64,000 nucleotides of DNA from Chrysemys picta bellii (taxonomy: Eukaryota > Chordata > Testudines > Emydidae). Below the pieces are notes generated by a model. It was not told the DNA's origin and searched no databases. It was given only the letters and a program-made list of their open reading frames with translations. The DNA lies in assembly GCF_011386835.1 (NCBI RefSeq), contig NC_088791.1, positions 27,564,998-27,628,997 on the forward strand. Direction: 5' to 3'. The position numbers and the translations under genes are program-made. Numbering within the stretch: the first letter of the stretch is position 1; the number at the start of each line of letters is the position of its first letter. Below are positions 57,534 through 64,000 of this stretch, in pieces.

Positions 57534-60383
57534 ATGGGATCCTGGGAGGAAGCACAAGCAGGAGAGCGCAAGAGGGGAGGACTCCTGTCTCATGCTGAGA
57601 AAGAGGGACGATCATTGAGTTATCTTAAGTGCCTATACACAAATGCAAGAAGCCTGGGAAACAAGCAGGGAGAACTGGAAGTCCTGGCACAGTCAGGGAA
57701 CTATGATGTGATTGGAATAACAGAGACTTTGTGGGATAACTCACATGACTGGAGTACTGTCATGGATGGATATAAACTGTTCAGGAAGGACAGGCAGGGC
57801 AGAAAAGGTGGGGGAGTTGCGTTGTATGTAAGAGAGGAGTATGACTGCTCAGAGCTCCGGTATGATACTGCAGAAAAACCTGAGAGTCTCTGGATAAAGT
57901 TGAGAAGTGGGAGCAACAAGGGTGATGTCGTGGTTGGAGTCTGCTATAGACCACCAGACCAGGGGGATGAGGTGGACGAGGCTTTCTTCTGGCAACTAGC
58001 AGAAGTTGCTAGATCGCAGGCCCTGGTTCTCATGGGAGACTTTAATCACCCTGATATCTGCTGGGAGAGCAATACAGAGGTGCACAGGCAATCCAGGAAA
58101 TTTTTGGAAAGCGTAGGGGACAATTTCCTGGTGCAAGTGCTGGAGGAACCAACTAGGGGCAAAGCTTTTCTTGACCTGCTGCTCACAAACAGGGAAGAAC
58201 TAGTAGGGGAAGCAAAAGTGGATGGGAACCTGGGAGGCAGTGACCATGAGATGGTCGAGTTCAGGATCCTGACACAAGGAAGAAAGGAGAGCAGCAGAAT
58301 ATGGACCCTGGACTTCAGAAAAGCAGACTTTGACTCCCTCAGGGAACAGATGGGCAGGATCCCCTGGGAGAATAACATGAAGGGCAAAGGGGTCCAGGAG
58401 AGCTGGCTGTATTTTAAAGAATCCTTATTGAGGTTGCAGGAACAAACCATCCCGATGTGTAGAAAGAATAGTAAATATGGCAGGCGACCAGCTTGGCTAA
58501 ACAGTGAAATCCTTGCTGATCTTAAACGCAAAAAAGAGGCTTATAAGAAGTGGAAGATTGGACAAATGACCAGGGAGGAGTATAAAAATATTGCTCAGGC
58601 GTGCAGGAGTGAAATCAGGAAGGCCAAATCACACTTGGAGTTGCAGTTAGCAAGAGATGTTAAGAGTAACAAGAAGGGTTTCTTCAGGTATGTTAGCAAC
58701 AAGAAGAAAATCAAGGAAAGTGTGGGCCCCTTACTGAATGAGGGAGGCAACCTAGTGACCAAGGATATGGAAAAAGCTAATGTACTCAATGATTTTTTTG
58801 CCTCTGTCTTCACGCACAAGGTCAGCTCCCAGATTGCTGCACTGGGCAGTACAGCATGGGGAGAAGGTGACCAGCCCTCTGTGGAGAAAGAAGTGGTTCG
58901 GGACTATTTAGAAAAACTGGACGTGCACAAGTCCATGGGGCCGGATGCGCTGCATCCGAGGGTGCTAAAGGAGTTGGCGGGTGAGATTGCAGAGCCATTA
59001 GCCATTATTTTTGAAAACTCATGGTGATCGGGGGAGGTCCCAGATGACTGGAAAAAGGCTAATGTAGTGCCCATCTTTAAAAAAGGGAAGAAGGAGGATC
59101 CGGGGAACTACAGGCCAGTCAGCCTCACCTCAGTCCCTGGAAAAATTATGGAGCAGGTCCTCAAGGAATCAATTATGAAACATTTAGAGGAAAGGAAAGT
59201 GATCAGGAACAGTCAGCATGGATTCACGAAGGGGAAGTCGTGCCTGACTAACCTAATTGCCTTCTATGATGAGATAACTGGCTCTGTGGATGAGGGGAAA
59301 GCAGTGGATGTGTTATTTCTTGACTTTAGCAAAGCTTTTGATACTGTCTCCCACAGTATTCTTGCCACCAAGTTAAAGAAGTATGGGCTGGATGAATGGA
59401 CTGTAAGGTGGATAGAAAGCTGGCTAGATCGTCGGGCTCAACGGGTAGTGATCAATGGCTCCATGTCTAGTTGGCAGCCGGTTTCAAGTGGAGTGCCCCA
59501 AGGGTCGGTCCTGGGGCCGGTTTTGTTTAATATCTTTATTAATGATCTGGAGGATGGTGTGGACTGCACTCTCAGCAAGTTTGCAGATGACACTAAACTA
59601 GGAGGCGTGGTAGATACACTAGAGGGTAGGGATTGGATACAGCGGGACCTAGACAAATTAGAGGATTGGGCAGAAAAAAACCTGATGAGGTTCAACAAGG
59701 ACAAGTGCAGAGTCCTGCACTTAGGACGGAAGAATCCCATGCACTGCTACAGACTAGGGACCGAATGGCTAGGTAGCAGTTCTGCTGAAAAGGACCTAGG
59801 GGTCACAGTGGACGAGAAGCTGGATATGAGTCAACAGTGTGCTCTTGTTGCCAAGAAGGCTAACGGCATTTTGGGCTGTATAAGTAGGGGCATTGCCAGC
59901 AGATCGAGGAACGTGATCGTTCCCCTTTATTCGACATTGGTGAGGCCTCATCTGGAATACTGTGTCCAGTTTTGGGCCCCACACTACAAGAAGGATGTGG
60001 AAAAATTGGAAAGAGTCCAGCGGAGGGCAACAAAAATGATTAGGGGTCTGGAGCACATGACTTATGAGGAGAGGCTGAGAGAACTGGGATTGTTTAGTCT
60101 CCAGAAGAGAAGAATGAGGGGGGATTTGATAGCAGCCTTCAACTACCTGAAGGGGGGTTCCAAAGAGGATGGAGCTCGGCTGTTCTCAGTGGTGGCAGAT
60201 GACAGAACAAGGAGCAATGGTCTCAAGTTGCGGTGGGGGAGGTCCAGGTTGGATATCAGGAAAAACTATTTCACTAGGAGGGTGGTGAAACACTGGAATG
60301 CGTTACCTAGGGAGGTGGTGGAGTCTCCTTCCTTGGAGGTTTTTAAGGCCCGGCTTGACAAAGCCCTGGCTGGGATGATTTAG
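57534..60383 (+). pseudogene. CR1 ORF2: APE endonuclease and reverse transcriptase, one nonsense codon
   Basis: A 949-position frame with a single in-frame TGA at 59,025-59,027 (codon 498). Residues 33-245 form an APE-type endonuclease that nicks the target. Active-site motifs are visible: N37 in YTNARS, E64 in TETLW, D169 and N171 in GDFNHPDI, and D237/H238 in SDHEMV. The reverse transcriptase follows: NYRPVSL near 525, the LDFSKAFD palm motif near 596, [11 protein letters not shown] near 652, and the catalytic pair D685-D686 in FADDTKLGG. The C-terminal thumb and the CR1-specific [10 protein letters not shown] ... [18 protein letters not shown] region continue to 60,383. The TGA sits where CpG decay of CGA (Arg) would produce it. 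The start at 57,534 is the first ATG after ORF1. Without the stop the protein would be family length. Confidence 0.95.
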
Positions 60384-60548
60384 CTGGGAATTGGTCCTGC
60401 TTTGAGCAGGGGGTTGGACTAGATGACCTCTTGAGGTCCCTTCCAACTCTGATATTCTATGATTCTATGATTCTATGACGCGATAAATCGATCCCAGAAG
60501 ATCGATTGCTTACCGCCGGACCCAGAGGTAAGTGTAGACCTACCCTAA

Positions 60549-61157
60549 GAGTGAAATGTTTGCTCAGGTGTAGAGCACTGAGGCAGAGCACTTGGGTGCA
60601 CAGTTTGAACAGCCAGATGCTAGGGCCAGGGCCGGCTCCAAGTTTTTTGCCGCCCCAAGCACAAAAATTTTCTCGCGTCCCCCCCCCCCCGGCCCACCCC
60701 AACTCCACCCCTTCCCCGCCCCATTCCAACCCCTTCCCCAAATCCCCGGCCCCGCCTCCTCCTCCGAGCATGCCACATTTCCCCTCCTACCCCTCCCTGG
60801 GAGGGAGGGGGGAGAAGCGGAGCAGCAGCGTGCTCAGGGGAGGAGGCAGAGGTGTGCTGGTGAGGGGAGTGGTTCCTCTGCCCCCCCCACAGGGTTACTT
60901 CCTGCGGCCCTCCCCGCGCCCCCCACCACCGCAGCTCACCTCCATTCAGGGCCAACTCCTGGCTTTTTGCGCCCCAAGCAAAAAAAAAAAAAAAAAAGGA
61001 GCTGGAGTGCCGTCCCTTGGAAAGTGCCGCCCCAGGCACATGCTTGGAGCACTGGTGCCTAGAGCCGGCCCTGGCTAGGGCTGTCACAGGAGCCCAGAGG
61101 GCTGCTATTAACATCAGAGAGGCTTTGAGGAACCACTTTGACAGTGAGGGGAAGTAA
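60549..61157 (+). pseudogene. PIF/Harbinger transposase C-terminal tail, split by a hAT MITE
   Basis: This continues the transposase at 56,057-57,041 across the MITE/CR1 insertion. Reading resumes with SEMFAQV, meets an in-frame TAG at 60,571-60,573, then STEAEHLGAQFEQPDAR up to 60,626. The hAT element 60,627-61,073 and its duplicated 8 bp interrupt. The frame then continues VTGAQRAAINIREALRNHF to a TAA at 61,155-61,157. The same FEQP motif ends the relic at 51,300, confirming the family. An AATAAA lies downstream at 61,294. Confidence 0.85.
60627..61073. mobile_element. hAT MITE, CAGGGCCGGCTC family, perfect 8-bp TSD GCTAGGGC
   Basis: The termini CAGGGCCGGCTCCAAG and CCTAGAGCCGGCCCTG are inverted. 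GCTAGGGC flanks both ends (60,619-60,626; 61,074-61,081). The subterminal TTTTGCCGCCCCAAGCA and TGCCGCCCCAGGCACA recur as in the copy at 45,073. The interior is GC-rich with a run of 18 A near 60,980. The ORFs on both strands are frames through low-complexity DNA. Confidence 0.96.
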
Positions 61158-61293
61158 CACGTCTTCTTTGGCGTTGCTTCCCTGTTGCATCCATGTACAA
61201 TTTTGGGGCCCAAGATCTGTGCAACACAATGCTCTAGGTCAGGAACCTGTTCCTGAGAGTGAATTGATTGCTATACACTTTTGTAGAACACAG

Positions 61294-61328
61294 AATAAAA
61301 ACGCTGTAATATTATTTATTTATTTATT
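61294..61328. promoter_or_regulatory. Shared convergent polyadenylation zone
   Basis: AATAAA at 61,294-61,299 (plus) lies 137 bp after the transposase stop. TTTATT repeats at 61,315-61,328 provide AATAAA on the minus strand just 19 bp beyond the Myb/SANT stop at 61,347. The two Harbinger genes thus end facing each other. Confidence 0.6.
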
Positions 61329-61346
61329 GTTAAAAAGGGTAAAATC

Positions 61347-62946
61347 TCACAACTGTGTGTAGCTCCAGCTATCATTATGCAAGCTGTGAGAGGGGGTGGA
61401 GTGGTCGGGAAACTCAGGAGTGTTGTGAAGTGAAAAGGAATGTATGGGCATAGAGGGGGGTGAGGTTGGCAAAGAATTGTGCATCTGCTGCAGTGGCGCT
61501 CGAACTCGGATCTGCTCAGTCTGCAGCTGTATCAGAGACTTGAGTATCTCTGTCTGATCCTCCATAACTTTCAGCATCCGCTCTGTCGCTTGCCTAGCAA
61601 AAGCAGCATTCTCTTTTCTGTCCTGCCTTTCGGCTTCCCAGCACTCTTTCTGTTCCCCGGTATGTCTCTCATTGTGCTGTATAACCTCGCGGAACATGTC
61701 TTCTTTGCTGCGCCTAGGGTTTTTTCTTATCTGCTGCAGCCGGTCCGCGGGGGTGTGTGGTGTGTCCTTCAAGGTCTGTGCTGAACAGAAGAGGGATTGT
61801 TACATTCCAGCGAACAACTGAAACATTTTAGTAAAAAGGGCATTTTGCTAGTAGAAATCACTTTCTCTCTGAGACCCAAGGCAGGCACACAGCTCCGCGA
61901 GCACCCCAATCATGGTGAGTTTCGGAAGTGGGGGGAAGCCAGTTGTGCATACCGACAAAAAGGCCACAGCTTGCAGGGTACCTTTGCAGGGATCGCATTC
62001 TAAAATTATCCCACTTTTTCACAGGCGGGCAACCTGCTGGCTGACATCTCGCTGCTGAGGGTGGCCAGAGAAACCATGGGTCAGCTGCTGAATGCTTGCG
62101 ACTTTCACCCCGGTCTATATGGAGCTCAGCTATGTGCTGCTTTGGTCCCAGCTCCAGTGATTGCTAATGGCCTGGGACAGTTTCCTACAATAGGGGAACT
62201 ACAAGGCTGCCATCCCTTGGAATCTGCAGCAGAGGATTAACAAGTACCTGTTGGAAACTTTCCAGAGCCTCTCTCTCGAGGATTCCCTGCAGGTCTCGAT
62301 GTCCATCGACACCCTGCTTGGCCATGCAGATTAGCTACACAGGGCAATGTCCAGCTCACAGTAAACACTACCTGCCTTCCACTTTTTGATTCCCTACACA
62401 AGCCACAGCAACTTACCCAGAGTCTCATCTGCTTCCTGCTCCCCACTGAGCACTTCTGAAGTGGAGAAAAGTCCTGGCTGCCTGCCCCACCAGGCAACCC
62501 TGCTGGGAGCACCACATCCTCTTCTAGCTCAACCTCTTCATCCACAATGTCAGCCTCCGGGTTACCCCCCTTTCAGCTGCATGCGAAGTATCCACAGGGC
62601 AATCAGCGATGGAGGAGGGGTCACCACCGAGGATAGCATTCAGCTCTTTATAGAAGCGGCAGGTCTTAGGTGCACCACCGGAGCTATGGTTCGCCTCCCG
62701 CGCCTTATGGTACGCCTGCCTCAGCTCCTTTATCTTTGCTCTGCACTGTTGCATGTCCTGATCATAGCCCTTTTTGCACAAGCCCTGAGAAATTTGCCCA
62801 TATGTGTCCTGATTCCTATGGGTCACTTGCAGCTGCGACTGAACAGACTCCTCTCCCCATATACTGATCAGATCCAACAACTCAACGGTGGTCCAAGCAG
62901 GAGCACATTTGGTGCGATAGCCAGCCATGCGCACCTGGGAAGCCAC
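61347..62946 (-). pseudogene. Harbinger Myb/SANT-like DNA-binding protein, two exons
   Basis: Exon 1 starts at the ATG at 62,946. Residues about 12-110 form a Myb/SANT (trihelix) domain: APAWTTVELLDLISIWGEE, then CRAKIKELRQAYHKAREAN and CRFYKELNAILGG. A one-base frameshift at the G run near 62,565 and another near 62,465 are needed to read on through the acidic VDEEVELEED stretch to SGEQEADETL. A consensus donor (CTGG|GTAAGT, GT at 62,416-62,415) and acceptor (TTCTGTTCAG|CACAG, exon 2 from 61,780) join in frame. Exon 2 encodes TPADRLQQIRKNPRRSKEDMF, a coiled-coil-prone segment (RQATERMLKVMEDQTEILKS) and a Ser/Pro/His-rich tail to 61,347. The protein is the transposase's DNA-binding or nuclear-import partner in this superfamily. 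The splice prediction is mine; the two indels make this copy probably non-functional. Confidence 0.88.
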
Positions 62947-63334
62947 CTGGGAAGCTCCTCTGAAAAGCCAGCAAACAGGAAATGAGATTTAAAATTCCCC
63001 GGGCTTGCAAGGGGGAGGGGCAGGTTGGCTGCAGGGCAGCGGAGTTCAAACCGCTGACCAGAGCGGCAGCATGGGAATTGTGGGATACTTTCTGGAGGCC
63101 AATAAAATAAAATAATAAAAAATAAAACTGTGGTGTCTACACTGGCTGTTTGTCAACAATAAAGGGAGGGGAAAAGACAAAAATCTCTCGCAGGAGTGGA
63201 AGCTTTTTGTCGCCAAATCTAGGCAGGGTTTTTTTTTTTCGAAAAAAGTGACCTTGCAGTGTGTACACTATCGCTGTTTTGTTGCCAAAAGCCAGTTTTT
63301 GGTGACTAAACTTGCAAATGTAGACAAGCCCTAA

Positions 63335-63804
63335 ATTTGCTTAACAATTTTCTCTTCCTACCTCAGTCCCTGAGCCTGACACCTAGGAAAGTCTTGTAGC
63401 TCAAAGACCACATGGACTTTCAGGGTGGGTCTGGGTATCAACTCTCCTTTTGAGCAGCTGCTTTGCAATACAAAAGAGCCTCGCAGCTTTGACTTCCAGA
63501 CAGAGTGCTTTAACTTACAAAATTTTCTTAACTAGGGTTTGGGTGTTTATCCATCAACAAACCCACTTCTTTTAAGCCCCAGGCTAGTGTCTTGTCCATC
63601 TTCCTCTCTAGCTGAGCTAGTGTAACTATGGTCTGCAGAATTGTTTACATACGCAGGAAACTTTGGTCTGCTACCTCAAGACTAAAATTTTAGCTACCAT
63701 GCAAAAAGATGTGCTACAGGCTGAATGTCATGCTTTTCAAGATCTCCTTGTCCGTTCTGTCATGGCTATTTATGTTACTTTATGCAGTGTAATTGTACTC
63801 ATGT
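63335..63804. other. Unassigned DNA
   Basis: Nothing was recognised beyond the Harbinger flank. Confidence 0.45.
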
Positions 63805-63990
63805 TGGTGCTAGGATATTAGAGAGACAGGGTAGGTGAGGCAATATCTTTTATGGGACCAACTTCTACTGGTGAGAAAGAGAGAGAAGCTTTTGAGCCAC
63901 ACAGAGCTCTTCTTCAGGTCTGGGAATAGAACTCCCAGCATCACAGCAAAATGTAAGGTGGAACAGATTGTCTAGTATTAGTAGTTACCA
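63805..63990 (+). repeat. Old interspersed repeat (GGACCAACTTCT type)
   Basis: GAGAGACAGGGTAGGTGAGG, ATATCTTTTATGGGACCAAC, GCTTTTGAGCCACACAGAGC and TCTTCTTCAGGTCTGGGAA form a block I recognise as a recurrent sauropsid LINE/SINE-like repeat. Class uncertain. Confidence 0.5.
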
Positions 63991-64000
63991 CATATTGTAA

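Larger units (their letters stand above)
57270..60478 (+). mobile_element. CR1 LINE, 3.2 kb, lineage A, near-complete ORF2
   Basis: It runs from within ORF1 to the ATTCTATGATTCTATGATTCTATGA tail. It holds the ORF1 end (57,271-57,489) and ORF2 (57,534-60,383). CR1 elements of birds and turtles are about 4-4.5 kb, so roughly the first quarter is missing, which is the usual 5' truncation. Target duplication is minimal (GAC at most), as is common for CR1. With only one stop in ORF2 it is the youngest CR1 in the window, and it is younger than the MITE and the Harbinger it sits in. Confidence 0.97.
57045..60545. mobile_element. Harbinger-type MITE (TSD TAA) split by CR1
   Basis: The left end GGCCTGATCCACACTAACC and the inverted right end GGGTAGGTCTACACTTACC are related inverted termini. 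TAA lies at 57,042-57,044 and 60,546-60,548. The left arm (to about 57,269) has perfect internal symmetry at AGCTACGTTAATAACGTAGCT and ends with ATCGATTTATCGCGTCTAGAC. The right arm (60,479-60,545) begins with the complementary CGCGATAAATCGATCCC. The MITE therefore had a palindromic centre, and the CR1 landed in it. Confidence 0.9.
54682..63331. mobile_element. PIF/Harbinger DNA transposon, complete with both ends, carrying four nested insertions
   Basis: The left terminus AGGCTTGTCTACACTGCCAA and the inverted right terminus GGGCTTGTCTACATTTGCAA are matched, and TAA flanks both sides (54,679-54,681 and 63,332-63,334), the TWA target preference of PIF/Harbinger. It encodes a DDE transposase on the plus strand and a two-exon Myb/SANT-like protein on the minus strand, convergent at about 61,160-61,347. 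Insertions: solo LTR 55,078-55,977, MITE 57,045-60,545 with CR1 57,270-60,478 inside it, and hAT MITE 60,627-61,073. Removing them with their duplications leaves about 3,786 bp, a normal autonomous size. Both genes carry a few breaks, so this copy is probably inactive, but it decayed little before being hit. Confidence 0.93.

Noticed and set aside
58046..58531. 161-codon minus-strand ORF
   Set aside because: It is antisense to the CR1 endonuclease region and is a shadow frame.

Overview
This is vertebrate nuclear DNA with no host gene that I can support. It most likely comes from a turtle. The reasons are the abundance and variety of CR1 LINEs (including 3' ends in ATTCTATG octamers), PIF/Harbinger transposons carrying a Myb/SANT-like partner gene, many GC-rich non-autonomous hAT elements, and a scatter of solo LTRs. 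A crocodilian is the main alternative. The window reads as intergenic or intronic DNA, and almost all of its interpretable content is transposable elements (TEs), many of them nested.

Region by region. 1-15 kb: mostly anonymous A/T-rich DNA with two terminal-inverted-repeat MITEs (667-1320, 1571-1858), a CR1 tail, a decayed Ty3/gypsy pol fragment (5.8-6.85 kb, minus), ancient MIR-like and palindromic repeats. 15.8-21.3 kb: a solo LTR with a 5-bp target-site duplication (TSD), an old CR1 split by a hAT MITE, and a probable minus-strand LTR. 22-30 kb: a run of 5'-truncated CR1 copies from three lineages on both strands, plus tRNA-like B-box repeats. 31.3-32.6 kb and 36.2-38.1 kb: GC-rich fold-back hAT-type elements with perfect 8-bp TSDs. 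40.4-44.1 kb: a decayed Harbinger holding a Myb/SANT relic, a 1.1-kb LTR and a CR1 scrap. 45-46.8 kb: a hAT element with a 92-bp tandem array and an AAGTACTT-rich element. 47.3-52.9 kb: a second Harbinger relic interrupted by a hAT MITE and two LTRs. 53.9-54.5 kb: another MITE.

The best-preserved object is at 54,682-63,331: a Harbinger flanked by TAA with matching inverted termini. It encodes a DDE transposase (plus strand) and a spliced Myb/SANT-like protein (minus strand), convergent on a shared A/T-rich polyadenylation zone. It has been hit by a 900-bp solo LTR (TSD TATGC), by a Harbinger-type MITE (TSD TAA) whose palindromic centre then received a 3.2-kb CR1, and by a hAT MITE (TSD GCTAGGGC). 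Subtracting the insertions leaves about 3.79 kb. The CR1 keeps the end of ORF1 and an ORF2 interrupted by a single in-frame TGA.

Functionally these parts are selfish DNA. The Harbinger transposase cuts, while the Myb/SANT partner is thought to bind element ends or aid nuclear entry. CR1 proteins copy RNA by target-primed reverse transcription. The MITEs borrow transposases encoded elsewhere. I found no tRNA or rRNA gene, no CRISPR and no convincing host exon. One weak candidate first exon lies near 7.2-7.5 kb.
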